Shown here: piece by piece, positions 1 through 9,497 of the stretch
Numbering within the stretch: position 1 is the stretch's first letter
Layout: the number at the start of each line of letters is the position of its first letter
NCBI GenBank assembly: GCA_049890215.1
Contig: JBMHBX010000005.1
Coordinates: 1-64,000 of the forward strand
Direction of reading: 5' to 3'
DNA from: UBA685 sp049890215
GTDB lineage: Bacteria > Pseudomonadota > Alphaproteobacteria > Puniceispirillales > Puniceispirillaceae
DNA length: 64,000 nt
Notes under the pieces: generated by a model
The model's input: the letters and a program-made list of their open reading frames with translations, nothing else
The model's database searches: none
What the model was told of the DNA's origin: nothing
Position numbers and translations under genes: made by a program

Positions 1-14
1 TTATTGAGTAAAAT

Positions 15-50
15 CATAAAAAACCCTGCTCAGACTGGCTGAACAGGGCT
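15..50 (-). terminator. Rho-independent terminator of acnB
   Basis: Read on the minus strand, a stem with CCCTG paired to CAGGG, extended past one mismatch by TCA/TGA, encloses a 7-nt loop and is followed by six T residues. It lies about 65 nt past the acnB stop codon, so it most likely ends that transcript. Confidence 0.8.
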
Positions 51-114
51 CTTTTGATCCTATCCCCCCCGAGGGATTGATCAAACTTGTTAAAGGGCAG
101 GCGTTCGCCTTGCC

Positions 115-2907
115 TTAAAAATGGGCTGACTGTGTCGTGCCGGGCTTTGCCATTGGCGGGGCAAATTTCGTCAGATCAATGCCTTTAACCGCTTGTTTAT
201 ATTCCTCAATGGTTGGCGTGCGCCCCAAAATCGCAGACAGCACCACCACCGGGGTTGAGGCAAGCAAAGATTCACCTTTTTTGTCATCTGAATCTTCCAC
301 CACACGGCCTTTGAACAGGCGCGTGGATGTCGCCATGACCGTATCACCTTTGGCCGCTTTTTCCTGATTGCCCATGCACAGATTACAGCCCGGGCGTTCC
401 AGATACAGAATATTTTCATAATCTGTACGAGACGTGCTCTTTGGGGCAGAATCATCAAATTCAAAACCTGAATATTTCTGCAAAATGGCCCAATCACCTT
501 CTGCTTTTAATTCATCAATGATGTTATAGGTCGGGGCGGCGACCACCAAAGGTGCTTTGAATGTCACATCACCTGCGGTCTCTTCAAGATTACGAAGCAT
601 CTGGGCTACGATTTTCACATCGCCCTTATGGACCATGCAAGAGCCTACAAACCCTAAATCCACCTTTTTCTCTGCCATATAAAACGAAATCGGGCGGATT
701 GTATCATGAGTATAACGCTTAGAGACATCAGCGTTATTCACATCAGGGTCAGCGATCATAGGCTCATCAATCGCATCAAGATCAACCACAACTTCTGCTG
801 CATATTTGGCATTATCATCAGGCCGCAATGCCGGCTTTTCACCAGATTTAATCTGGGCAATACGCGCCTCTGCCAGAGAGACAAGCCTGTGCAGCATCTG
901 GTTTTCATGCTCCATGCCTTTGTCAATCATGATCTGGATACGGGCCTTTGCAATCTCAAGAGACTGGATCAGCGTCTCATCTTCTGAAATACAGATAGAG
1001 GCTTTGGCCTTCATCTCTGCGGTCCAGTCTGTAAAGGTAAATGCCTGATCAGCCAGTAAGGTGCCGATATGCACTTCGATCACGCGGCCCTGGAAAATAT
1101 TATCTCCAAATTGGGCCAGCATCTGTGCTTGTGTTGCATGAACCACATCGCGGAAATCCATATGGTCTCCCATGGTCCCTGTAAAGGTCACCTTGACTGA
1201 TTCAGGGACAGGCATAGTCGCCTCACCTGTGGCAAGCGCCAGAGCAACCGTGCCGGAATCAGCACCAAATGCCACACCTTTGGACATGCGGGTATGAGAA
1301 TCCCCCCCGATAATAATCGCCCAATCATCCACCGTGATATCATTCAGCACTTTGTGAATCACATCTGTCATTGCATGATATTCACCTTTGGGATCACGCG
1401 CGGTGACAAGGCCGAAATCATTCATGAATTTCATCAGACGAGGCGTATTTTCCTGCGCCTTGAAATCCCACACTGAGGCTGTATGACAACCAGACTGATA
1501 AGCACCGTCAAGCTTTGGCGACAAAGACGTTGCTGCCATTGATTCAAGCTCTTGGGCTGTCATCAGGCCAGTTGTATCCTGAGAGCCGACAATATTGACC
1601 TTCACACGCACATCAGAGCCTGCGTGAAGCGCCTCATCTGAGGAGACACCAACCGCATTTGCGTTAAAAATTTTCTCAACCGCGGTCAGCCCCTGCCCTT
1701 TGTGAGACACTTCTTTGGAAGCAGCAAAGGCTGATTGCAATTCAAGCCCAAGCGCGTCACAAGCAAAGCTTTGCAGCTTTTTGCCAAAGACAATCGCATA
1801 AGATCCGCCTGCCTTGATGAATTCCATCTTTTGCGGCGTGAAAGATGAAGACACATCAACAAGCTCTTCTGATTCATCTTCATTATAAAGCTTTTTGGTC
1901 TTGGTATTGATGGTCATCACCGTGCCAGTTTCAACAGAGAATTTCTGTTCCAAAACAGGATTGCCATCATTATTCAAAATAGGCTTGCCTTCATCATCCA
2001 GCTTTTTAACCCAATTCTGAAGGTCAATGCCAATGCCGCCTGTCACACCCACTGTTGTCAAAAAGATAGGAGAGATACCGTTCGTGCCTGCCACAATGGG
2101 CGCCACATTCACAAAAGGCACATAAGGGCTTGCTTGCGTGCCTGTCCATAAGGCCACATTATTCACACCAGACATACGTGATGAGCCAACACCCATTGTG
2201 CCTTTTTCAGCAATCATCATGACACGTTTGCCAGGATGCGCTTCTTGCAATTTTGTGATTTCTTCCTGCGCTTGTTCAGAGATCATGCATTTACCATGAA
2301 GTTCTCTGTCAGAACGCGAATGCGCCTGATTGCCAGGAGACAGCAAATCTGTTGAGATATCGCCTTCAGCGGCGATATAGGTGACCACCTCTATCTTTTC
2401 ATCCAGATCAGGCAGGGAAGTGAAAAAATCAGCTCTGGCATAGCTTTGCAAAATATCTGTTGCGATCTGATTGCCTGCTTTATGCGCGTCTTGCAAACGC
2501 GCTGTATCTGCTTCGTATAAAAACACTTGTGTTTTCAGAACAGAGGCAGCGGCCTGTGCATGCGCCTCATCATCACCAAGCGCAAGGTCAAGAAGAACAG
2601 AAATAGACGGTCCCCCCTTCATATGAGATAGCAACTCATAAGCAAAAGCAGGGCTGATTTCAGCGACCTCACTTGTCCCCAGAATAATGTCTTTCAAAAA
2701 GGCAGCTTTCACACCGGCGGCGCTTGTCGTGCCAGGCAGGGTGTTATAGATGAAATAGTGGAGAGACTCTGCCCGATGCACATGATCTTTATCTTTGATT
2801 TGCGCAATCACTTCTTGCAACAAAGCACCATCATCAATTGGCTTTGCTTTCAGCCCTTGTGTTTTGCGATTTTCGACTTCTTCAAGATAAGCAGCATATA
2901 GGCTCAT
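115..2907 (-). CDS. acnB: Aconitate hydratase B
   Basis: AcnB isomerises citrate to isocitrate in the TCA cycle in the cytosol; in the family it also acts on 2-methylcitrate intermediates. The 930-residue protein has the AcnB order: N-terminal HEAT-like region, swivel domain, then the catalytic core. The [4Fe-4S] ligands are visible as the GSC motif (GFVGSCMVHKG) and the CNLC pair near the C-terminus. I chose the ATG giving MSLYAAYLEE because a strong AAGGGGA ribosome site precedes it; the reading frame stays open 25 codons further upstream without family similarity. The gene is divergent from ccmA across a 263-bp intergenic region and ends in a clear terminator. An AcnB, rather than AcnA, beside the ccm genes is discussed as a finding. 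Confidence 0.95.
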   Translation of the reverse strand: MSLYAAYLEEVENRKTQGLKAKPIDDGALLQEVIAQIKDKDHVHRAESLHYFIYNTLPGTTSAAGVKAAFLKDIILGTSEVAEISPAFAYELLSHMKGGPSISVLLDLALGDDEAHAQAAASVLKTQVFLYEADTARLQDAHKAGNQIATDILQSYARADFFTSLPDLDEKIEVVTYIAAEGDISTDLLSPGNQAHSRSDRELHGKCMISEQAQEEITKLQEAHPGKRVMMIAEKGTMGVGSSRMSGVNNVALWTGTQASPYVPFVNVAPIVAGTNGISPIFLTTVGVTGGIGIDLQNWVKKLDDEGKPILNNDGNPVLEQKFSVETGTVMTINTKTKKLYNEDESEELVDVSSSFTPQKMEFIKAGGSYAIVFGKKLQSFACDALGLELQSAFAASKEVSHKGQGLTAVEKIFNANAVGVSSDEALHAGSDVRVKVNIVGSQDTTGLMTAQELESMAATSLSPKLDGAYQSGCHTASVWDFKAQENTPRLMKFMNDFGLVTARDPKGEYHAMTDVIHKVLNDITVDDWAIIIGGDSHTRMSKGVAFGADSGTVALALATGEATMPVPESVKVTFTGTMGDHMDFRDVVHATQAQMLAQFGDNIFQGRVIEVHIGTLLADQAFTFTDWTAEMKAKASICISEDETLIQSLEIAKARIQIMIDKGMEHENQMLHRLVSLAEARIAQIKSGEKPALRPDDNAKYAAEVVVDLDAIDEPMIADPDVNNADVSKRYTHDTIRPISFYMAEKKVDLGFVGSCMVHKGDVKIVAQMLRNLEETAGDVTFKAPLVVAAPTYNIIDELKAEGDWAILQKYSGFEFDDSAPKSTSRTDYENILYLERPGCNLCMGNQEKAAKGDTVMATSTRLFKGRVVEDSDDKKGESLLASTPVVVLSAILGRTPTIEEYKQAVKGIDLTKFAPPMAKPGTTQSAHF

Positions 2908-3170
2908 GATATTCCCCTTACGGCAGACAGCTATGGTCGGTGACGTAATCGGACATGCATGTAAGAGCACGTATAACACCAAGTCACACCGGGAGTATCT
3001 TTCCCGTTTGAATAGGCTGTCAGCCTGTTATCATCAATTTTTGGACCTGGCCGGATTGAGGAGCGCCTGCAACCGGTCGCCGCCATTATAGACAATTTGC
3101 GACAAATTATCCAGTTTTTTTATCGCTGTGTCTCTGTCCAAATCACATAAGACAGGCTATAGCTTTAAGC

Positions 3171-3785
3171 ATGACAGACCTTACCAATGTGATCACCGCA
3201 ACCAATCTGTGCGTCAGCCGCAATGGCAGGCTTTTGACAGACCCTTTGTCTTTTACAGTGGCAAAAGGGCAATATTGCCAAATCACTGGTCCAAATGGCA
3301 GTGGCAAATCAACTTTGCTCCGCCAACTTGCCGGTCTTGTCCTGCCTGAGACAGGTCATATCTTGGTGCAAGATACGCATTGCACGCCTCATGAAATTGC
3401 GATGCGTCTTACAATTTCCTATCTTGGTCATGCAGATGCGCTACACCGCGACTTAACAGGATATGAAAATTTTGAATTATTAACAGGTCTTGAGCGAACA
3501 GACCTTGTGCAACTTCCATTATATGAGCGTCTGGTGGCGCACTATTCTGCCGGGCAAAGACAAAAATTATTATTGCATATGTTATCAGATGAGGCTGATC
3601 TCTGGCTTCTTGATGAGCCGTCCGCCAGTCTGGATGAAGCCAATTGCCATTATTTAGAAGAACGCATTGCAGGCTTTCTTGCCCTTGGCGGCGCTGTGAT
3701 AGCCACAACCCATACGCCCCTTGCCCAAAGCCTTGTGACCAAGACGATCACACTTGATATAACAAATCACGATGGTGGTGCCTGA
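3171..3785 (+). CDS. ccmA: Heme exporter ATP-binding protein CcmA
   Basis: ATPase of the CcmABCD complex, which releases holo-CcmE during cytochrome c maturation (system I) at the inner membrane. The 204-residue protein has Walker A (GPNGSGKST, residues 40-48), a degenerate signature (YSAGQRQK) and Walker B (LWLLDEP), all typical of a small ABC subunit. It is the first gene of a tightly packed operon: its TGA overlaps the ccmB ATG by one base. The ribosome site is weak. It starts 263 bp from the divergent acnB gene. Confidence 0.93.
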   Translation: MTDLTNVITATNLCVSRNGRLLTDPLSFTVAKGQYCQITGPNGSGKSTLLRQLAGLVLPETGHILVQDTHCTPHEIAMRLTISYLGHADALHRDLTGYENFELLTGLERTDLVQLPLYERLVAHYSAGQRQKLLLHMLSDEADLWLLDEPSASLDEANCHYLEERIAGFLALGGAVIATTHTPLAQSLVTKTITLDITNHDGGA

Positions 3786-4450
3786 TGCTTTTGGCCCTAT
3801 TCAAAAGAGATGTGTTATTAGCGCTGAAACGGCCATCTGAGGTGCTGACGCCTGTGGGATTTTTTCTGATGATTAGCACCTTATTTCCGCTAGCAATCGG
3901 GCCGGAGGCTGACACATTAAAACAGATACAAAGTGCGATTTTATGGATTGCTGTTCTGCTTGCGGCGATGCCTTCTTTTGATCGTCTTTATACTGATGAT
4001 TATGAAAGCGGCTTTCTTGATATTGTTATCATGCGACAGACAAGCCTTTGGGCCTATGCATTTGTCCGGCTTGTCAGTCATTTTGTGATAATGGGTGTTC
4101 CTCTTATCATCACATTACCTGTATTGGCCCTGTTTTTTTCTGTTGAAGCAAAGGCAATCCCCTTATTATGCGGAATCATATGTATCGGGCTGTTCAGCCT
4201 TACTCTGCTTGGGTCTGTTGCCGCCTCATTAACGCTTGGCGCGCGGCGTTCGGGGGTCTTATCATTTGTGTTGATATTACCTCTTGCCTTCCCGCTTTTA
4301 ATTTTTGGCACTTTGGCAAGTCAGGCATTGCTCGGCGGTGCGCCTTATCATGCGCATCTGGCATTATTAGCAAGCAGTTGTCTGTTCTTGAGTGTCATCA
4401 GCCCGGCCGCGACATTCTATGCCTTGCGTATCGCTATTGAAGAGCGCTAA
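3785..4450 (+). CDS. ccmB: Heme exporter membrane protein CcmB
   Basis: Six-helix permease partner of CcmA in cytochrome c maturation. The 221-residue protein is almost entirely hydrophobic after an N-terminal LFKRDVLLALKR segment typical of CcmB, and its length is normal. It overlaps ccmA by one base (TGATG), implying translational coupling, and is followed 32 bp later by ccmC. Confidence 0.92.
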   Translation: MLLALFKRDVLLALKRPSEVLTPVGFFLMISTLFPLAIGPEADTLKQIQSAILWIAVLLAAMPSFDRLYTDDYESGFLDIVIMRQTSLWAYAFVRLVSHFVIMGVPLIITLPVLALFFSVEAKAIPLLCGIICIGLFSLTLLGSVAASLTLGARRSGVLSFVLILPLAFPLLIFGTLASQALLGGAPYHAHLALLASSCLFLSVISPAATFYALRIAIEER

Positions 4451-4482
4451 AACAAGGTCAGCAAGACTAGGGGTCAAAAGCT

Positions 4483-5211
4483 ATGTTTGATTTTTTTGCA
4501 AACCCGACACGGTTTACACGCCTCGCACAAGCGATCCTGCCTTTTTTGAAATTGCTTAGCCTTATCAGCTTTGCACTTGGCTTATATTGGGGACTTGTGA
4601 CATCACCTGCTGATTATCAGCAAGGAGATACGGTACGGATTATGTATATCCATGTGCCAGTTGCATGGCTTGCCTCTTCCAGCTATTTCGTTCTTGCTTT
4701 ATGTGCCTTATTCTTTTTGGTCTGGCGTCATCCACTGGCAGATATTGGGGCACGCGCAGTGGCGCCGGTCGGCGCAGGCTTTGCGGCCCTGACCCTTGTG
4801 ACTGGCGCTTTGTGGGGTAAACCAACCTGGGGGACGTACTGGGTATGGGATGCCAGATTAACATCAATGCTTGTGCTGTTTTTCTTTTTCATTGGCTATA
4901 TGGCATTAGCAGGCGCATTTGAAAATCCCAGAAGAGGTGCACGCCCTGCGGCTATTTTGGCTCTTGTGGGGGTGATAAATCTGCCAATCGTCAAATTCTC
5001 AGTTGATTGGTGGAACACGCTTCATCAGCCTGCCAGCCTGTTGCGCTCTGGCGGCGTGTCGATTGATGAAGCTATGTTATGGCCTCTTTTGGCCATGTTC
5101 ATCGCCTTTCAAAGCTATTTTATCGTCATTGTGCTTATGCGCATGTTGCGTTTTATCCATGAAATGAAAATCAGCGCCCCTGGCAGGGCTGATAGACAGG
5201 TGACCTCATGA
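4483..5211 (+). CDS. ccmC: Heme-handling protein CcmC
   Basis: Inner-membrane protein that delivers heme to the chaperone CcmE. The 242-residue protein has six predicted membrane helices and the tryptophan-rich WWD heme-binding motif (WGKPTWGTYWVWD, near residue 110), with conserved histidines in flanking loops. It lies in the ccm operon and its TGA overlaps the ccmD start (ATGA). The ccmE, ccmF and ccmH genes are not in this window. Confidence 0.94.
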   Translation: MFDFFANPTRFTRLAQAILPFLKLLSLISFALGLYWGLVTSPADYQQGDTVRIMYIHVPVAWLASSSYFVLALCALFFLVWRHPLADIGARAVAPVGAGFAALTLVTGALWGKPTWGTYWVWDARLTSMLVLFFFFIGYMALAGAFENPRRGARPAAILALVGVINLPIVKFSVDWWNTLHQPASLLRSGGVSIDEAMLWPLLAMFIAFQSYFIVIVLMRMLRFIHEMKISAPGRADRQVTS

Positions 5212-5342
5212 GCTCGTTTTTCGCTATGGGTGGCTATGGCCTCTTTATTTGGCCATGCTATGGTTTAGGCCTCGCCTTTGTGATTGGGCTATATTGGCAT
5301 AGTCACAAAAAATTAACCCAATCACAGACACAAAAACGCTAA
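5208..5342 (+). CDS. ccmD: Heme exporter accessory protein CcmD
   Basis: A 44-residue single-helix protein: short polar N-terminus, a membrane helix (GYGLFIWPCYGLGLAFVIGLYW) and a basic tail, the CcmD plan. CcmD stabilises the CcmABC complex and helps release holo-CcmE. The ATG overlaps the ccmC stop by four bases. Its stop codon overlaps by four bases with the stop of the convergent RamA-like gene, so two operons meet with no spacer. The reading was done by hand from the bases. Confidence 0.85.
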   Translation: MSSFFAMGGYGLFIWPCYGLGLAFVIGLYWHSHKKLTQSQTQKR

Positions 5343-7363
5343 CCTCTGCGGCGGCGGCGACCAGAGCGTGACGGGGCTGCTGCCTCTCCGGCATTATCTT
5401 TTAATGACCGGAACGGTAACACAACGGCCTTGGTAAGCTCTTCATAAGGGTCTGTTTTATGAGGCAATGCCATTGCCCGCACAAAATGATCCTGAAAAGA
5501 TGGCTCAACCGCTGTCTCAATCTTTTCAATGTCACGAACAACTGATTCAATCTCTGCGCGTTTATCGACATTCAAAAGAGCCATTCTTGCGCCTGCGCCT
5601 GCTGAATTACCTGCCGCGATGACATTATCAAGAAGGCAATCCGGCACCATACCCAAAATCATAGCATATTTTGGGTCAATATGGGTGCCAAAGGCCCCGG
5701 CTAATACGACACGATCCACACGCGTGATATCCATTTTATCCATTAACAGCTTAAAGCCGGCATGCAAGGCAGCTTTGGCAAGCTGAATAGCGCGCACATC
5801 ATTTTGCGTGACGGTCACTGTATCACTGACACGATAGCTAAAAGTGCGCCCATCTTCGATGATACGATCTGATTTTTCAGCCAGAGCGCCATCAATCACA
5901 CCATCTTCAGAAATAATACCTGCAAGATACATCTCGCCAAGCACTTCAATAATGCCTGAGCCACAAATGCCTGTAATACCTGTTGATGATATGGCTTCAT
6001 CAAATCCTTCGTCATCAGACCATAAATCTGATCCGATAACGGCAAAGCGGGGCTCAAGCGTATCTGAATCAATCCGGATCCGTTCAATGGCACCAGGGGC
6101 AGCGCGTTGGCCTGATGAAATCTGTGCCCCTTCAAAAGCCGGGCCAGTGGGCGATGAGGCAGCCAGTAATCTGTCCTGATTACCAAGAACAATTTCAGCA
6201 TTTGTGCCCACATCTACAAGCAGGCTGATTTTATCAGACGTCTGGGGGGCTTCAGCAAGAACAACACCTGCGGCATCTGCGCCAACATGCCCTGCAATAC
6301 ATGGCAACACATAGACACGGCTGCCTGCATGGAGTGATAAATTTATCTCAGAAGCTGATACTTGTGTTGCTGTATCCACTGCCAATGCAAAAGGCGCACC
6401 ACCAAGCTCAATAGGATCAATACCCAAAAGCAAATGATGCATAACAGGATTGCCAACCAGAACAACCTCAAGCACATCATCTGCGCTCATGCCTGCTTGC
6501 TCTGCGCCACCTGAAATAAGTTGCTGCAAGCCTTCTTGCACAGCAGCTGTCATTTCCTCTGCGCCGCCCGGATTCATTAACCCGTAAGAGACGCGGCTCA
6601 TTAAATCTTCACCAAATCGTATCTGTGGATTCATAATCCCTGTTGAGGCAAGCACTTCACCTGAATTCATATCGCATAAATGCGCAGACATGGTAGTGGA
6701 GCCCACATCAACCGCAGCCCCCAGAATACGGTCTTTGAGACCAGGCCAAACAGCGATGATTTGACTGCCTTCACGCAATGCAACGGTGATTTGCCATTTA
6801 CCTTTGCGCAAGACAGGCTGAAGATTGCGCAACACATGGGTATCACAGTGAATTGGCCCTGTTACCCTGTCTGGCCATTGTGATTCAAGAGCTTCGATGA
6901 CGCGGCGCAAATCACCTGACGGCTCATGCATATCAGGCTCACGCACCTCAATATAACACAGACGCACAGGCGGATTTAGCGCAATAGTACGATTATCAGC
7001 TGCTTTTCGGACAAGTTGATTATGGACCTGGCTTTCAGCAGGCACATCAATGACCAAATCACCTTCAATACGACATTGGCATGCCAGACGCCGGTCATCA
7101 GCTAAATTGCGCTTTTCTGCATATCTTTGCTCAGAGGCAGACGCAGCTGATAAATGGTCTTTTGATGATTCAATCCCATGTTTTGCAAAAGCGCCGTCAC
7201 CTACATTCACCTGACAACGCCCACACATGGCTCTGCCACCACAAACAGAATCGACATCAACCCCAAGCTGACGTGCGGCTTGCAACAGATTCGTGCCTTT
7301 GGCCACTAACCCCTGGCGACCTGAAGGCGTAAAGACAATTTTAACTTCATCAGTGTTTGTCAT
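5339..7363 (-). CDS. RamA-like corrinoid activation protein (2Fe-2S + ASKHA)
   Basis: Family members reductively reactivate oxidised Co(II) corrinoid proteins, driven by ATP. Residues 1 to about 100 form a plant-type [2Fe-2S] ferredoxin domain with C41, C47, C50 and C95 (or C97). The remainder is the ASKHA/DUF4445 region, with phosphate-binding-like segments (AAVDVGSTTMSAHL, LLVDVGTNAEIVL) and a late VLAGAFGTH motif. The protein ends in a striking basic tail (SRSGRRRRRG) also seen, in variant form, on the next protein upstream. It is the last gene of the corrinoid cluster, 121 bp after the methyltransferase, with a large inverted repeat in that gap. Its precise client is inferred to be the B12 protein at 10492-11193. 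Confidence 0.88.
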   Translation of the reverse strand: MTNTDEVKIVFTPSGRQGLVAKGTNLLQAARQLGVDVDSVCGGRAMCGRCQVNVGDGAFAKHGIESSKDHLSAASASEQRYAEKRNLADDRRLACQCRIEGDLVIDVPAESQVHNQLVRKAADNRTIALNPPVRLCYIEVREPDMHEPSGDLRRVIEALESQWPDRVTGPIHCDTHVLRNLQPVLRKGKWQITVALREGSQIIAVWPGLKDRILGAAVDVGSTTMSAHLCDMNSGEVLASTGIMNPQIRFGEDLMSRVSYGLMNPGGAEEMTAAVQEGLQQLISGGAEQAGMSADDVLEVVLVGNPVMHHLLLGIDPIELGGAPFALAVDTATQVSASEINLSLHAGSRVYVLPCIAGHVGADAAGVVLAEAPQTSDKISLLVDVGTNAEIVLGNQDRLLAASSPTGPAFEGAQISSGQRAAPGAIERIRIDSDTLEPRFAVIGSDLWSDDEGFDEAISSTGITGICGSGIIEVLGEMYLAGIISEDGVIDGALAEKSDRIIEDGRTFSYRVSDTVTVTQNDVRAIQLAKAALHAGFKLLMDKMDITRVDRVVLAGAFGTHIDPKYAMILGMVPDCLLDNVIAAGNSAGAGARMALLNVDKRAEIESVVRDIEKIETAVEPSFQDHFVRAMALPHKTDPYEELTKAVVLPFRSLKDNAGEAAAPSRSGRRRRRG

Positions 7364-7391
7364 GACGAGACGCTCTTTTTCTTTGTAATTA

Positions 7392-7428
7392 TTTCAGCGC
7401 TATATAATAGCACGCTATGGCGCTGAAA
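7392..7428. repeat. Nested inverted repeat before the RamA-like gene
   Basis: TTTCAGCGC (7392-7400) is perfectly complementary to GCGCTGAAA (7420-7428). Inside lies a second perfect repeat, ATAGC (7407-7411) with GCTAT (7414-7418). There is no T-run on either side, so a simple terminator is unlikely. It sits about 28 nt upstream of the RamA-like start codon. It could be an operator or a structured mRNA element; the sequence alone cannot decide. Confidence 0.7.
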
Positions 7429-7484
7429 ACAGACTATCAGGCCCCGTCTTTTGTCTGTTTCCAGCGATTTTCCACGAGGTGGTG

Positions 7485-8381
7485 TTACGCTCTGCGGCGG
7501 CGGTTTGTGCGGCGCTCTCTGCCTTCGCCTTCTGCCGGCGCCTCACGGAATTTTTGGATCCAATTACGACATTCAGGATCCACACCATTCATCACATTTG
7601 CCCCCATAATGCCTGTCATCTCTTCTGAATGAAGCGGGTTCATAATTGCAGATGTCATACCGGCGCCTGCGGCCATTGACAAAAAGGCTGCATTCATGCC
7701 GTGACGGTTTGGCAAGCCGAATGAAATATTAGACGCACCGCAAGTTGTGTTTACCTTTAGCTCTGTGCGCAAGCGAATAATCAAATCAAGAGCAGAACGC
7801 CCTGCCATATTAATAGCGCCAACCGGCATGATGAGCGGATCTACCACCACATCTTCGCGTGGGATTCCGTAATCTTCAGCTCTCTCAACAATCTTCTTTG
7901 CGACATCGTAACGCACATTCGGGTCTTCTGAAATGCCTGTCTCATCATTTGAGATGGCCACGACCGCTGCGCCGTATTTCTTAACAAGCGGCAGAACAAC
8001 TTCAAGACGTTCTTCTTCACCAGTAACAGAATTCACAAGCGCCTTGCCCTGATAGACGGCAAGACCTGCTTCCAGAGCTTCCACAATAGAGCTGTCAATC
8101 GCAAGTGGCACATCTACGATTGACTGCACAAGTTTGATAGATTCAGCCAAAATTGCCGGCTCATCTGCCATTGGGATACCGGCATTGACGTCAAGCATTG
8201 TCGCGCCAGCTGCGACCTGAGCAATCGCATCAGCTTCCACGCGGCTGTAATCACCTGCTGCCATCTCTGCTGCCAAAAGCTTGCGCCCTGTGGGGTTAAT
8301 GCGCTCACCGATGACGCAAAATGGCTGATCAAATCCGATAGTCACTTCTTGTTTGGCTGAGGAAATAAGTGTTTTTGTCAT
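7485..8381 (-). CDS. Methyltetrahydrofolate:corrinoid methyltransferase (pterin-binding domain protein)
   Basis: A 298-residue DHPS-fold pterin-binding protein of the MetH-pterin-domain/MtgA/AcsE type, which moves a methyl group between methyl-THF and a corrinoid protein. Family motifs visible are GERINPTGRK (residues 25-34), LDVNAGIP, the DSS strand, the VDPLIMP segment and the CGASNISFGLPNR loop. The tail (RERRTNRRRRA) has seven arginines, much like that of the RamA-like protein. It lies between the MTHFR-like gene (57 bp upstream) and the RamA-like gene. No homocysteine-binding or B12 domain is fused to it, so it must work with separate partners. Confidence 0.9.
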   Translation of the reverse strand: MTKTLISSAKQEVTIGFDQPFCVIGERINPTGRKLLAAEMAAGDYSRVEADAIAQVAAGATMLDVNAGIPMADEPAILAESIKLVQSIVDVPLAIDSSIVEALEAGLAVYQGKALVNSVTGEEERLEVVLPLVKKYGAAVVAISNDETGISEDPNVRYDVAKKIVERAEDYGIPREDVVVDPLIMPVGAINMAGRSALDLIIRLRTELKVNTTCGASNISFGLPNRHGMNAAFLSMAAGAGMTSAIMNPLHSEEMTGIMGANVMNGVDPECRNWIQKFREAPAEGEGRERRTNRRRRA

Positions 8382-8438
8382 CTTGGGACTCTCTTTTTTC
8401 TTTTCATCTCTATTTGTCTTACGACAAAATTTATTGTC

Positions 8439-9338
8439 TTAGTTATCTCTCACCGAGAAGCCGCCTTTGGCATTCAGGTCGATATTTCCTGCGGCAACAG
8501 CGCTTGCGTAATTTGCGGTTTTGGCAAAGCCCCCGAACGGGTAATAATGAAAATGGGCCAACAGACAATTTTCATCATCTGCCATACCCTTGGCAAGATC
8601 TGCTAATAGTAAGTCTGGTGCCTGCACTGTTAACAGTTTTGCCACATTTTTAGCCTGCTTTGAGATAAAGCGCATAGACGGCCCAATCCCAGAGATTTGT
8701 GCAAAACGGAATAAGGTTTTGATAGTCGCAGGCCCCGGAATCCCTATACGAATCGGCAAGGCATTGCCTGCCTGTCTTATCTGGCGTTCCCAAGACAATA
8801 CCTGCTCTGCTTCAAAACAAAATTGTGTTTCGATATACAGATCAAGACCTTCTTTTTTTGCAAAGTCATTTTTCCATGCCAAGGCAGAGGCAAGCGCATC
8901 ATCGGGAATATCAGGGCTGCCTTCAGGATGACCTGAAACACCTATCTTACCTATGCCGTAATCTTGAATAAGGCCTGTTTCAAGAATCTGCATTGAATTA
9001 TCAAAATCACCAACCGGGTTATCAACCCCGCCGCCAATGATCAAAACCTCATCTACTGACGCTTCATTTTTCAAGCCTTTCAGGATCGTATTTAGCTGAT
9101 CTTTATCAGTGATAGATCTGGCAGCGATGTGCGGGATTGGGTGCATACCTTCATCACGAAGTCGCGCAGCCACACGAGCGGTATCAGCAGGGTCAGATCC
9201 TGGCAAAAATGTGACATTCACATCTGTCCCGGCGGCAAGCGCATCGCCAAATGACTCAACTTTGCCTGCCCCGGCCGGGGTGACTTCGATAGACCAGTTT
9301 TGACCGGCTTTGGCAATTTGTTCAACAGTTGCGCTCAT
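8439..9338 (-). CDS. Methylenetetrahydrofolate reductase family protein
   Basis: A 299-residue TIM-barrel protein of the MTHFR/MetF family, which reduces 5,10-methylene-THF to 5-methyl-THF with a flavin. Visible family segments include FLPGSDPADT, HIAARS, LIIGGG, GVSGHPEGSPD, an IETQFCF strand and IPGPA. It lies between the PF13769 gene and the folate methyltransferase, so it probably supplies methyl-THF to the corrinoid system. It diverges from E. coli MetF in the N-terminal region, and may be the only MetF in the genome or a dedicated copy. That cannot be judged from this window. Confidence 0.85.
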   Translation of the reverse strand: MSATVEQIAKAGQNWSIEVTPAGAGKVESFGDALAAGTDVNVTFLPGSDPADTARVAARLRDEGMHPIPHIAARSITDKDQLNTILKGLKNEASVDEVLIIGGGVDNPVGDFDNSMQILETGLIQDYGIGKIGVSGHPEGSPDIPDDALASALAWKNDFAKKEGLDLYIETQFCFEAEQVLSWERQIRQAGNALPIRIGIPGPATIKTLFRFAQISGIGPSMRFISKQAKNVAKLLTVQAPDLLLADLAKGMADDENCLLAHFHYYPFGGFAKTANYASAVAAGNIDLNAKGGFSVRDN

Positions 9339-9497
9339 CTTCTATCCTCTTTTGCCTTTATTCATTATCTGCCAGCTTGTATCGACAGGCAGACATAACT
9401 GTCTTTTGCGTTTAGTTGTGACGCAATCCTTTTGAAATCAATCGCCTTGCTTCGCCTCTCATCTGTCAGAAGGCGACATCAGATGATCAAGCATCTC

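Noticed and set aside
8382..8438. Repeated TTGTC/GACAA arms between the MTHFR-like and folate methyltransferase genes
   Set aside because: The arms are only five bases long in an AT-rich gap and could arise by chance; too weak to call a site.
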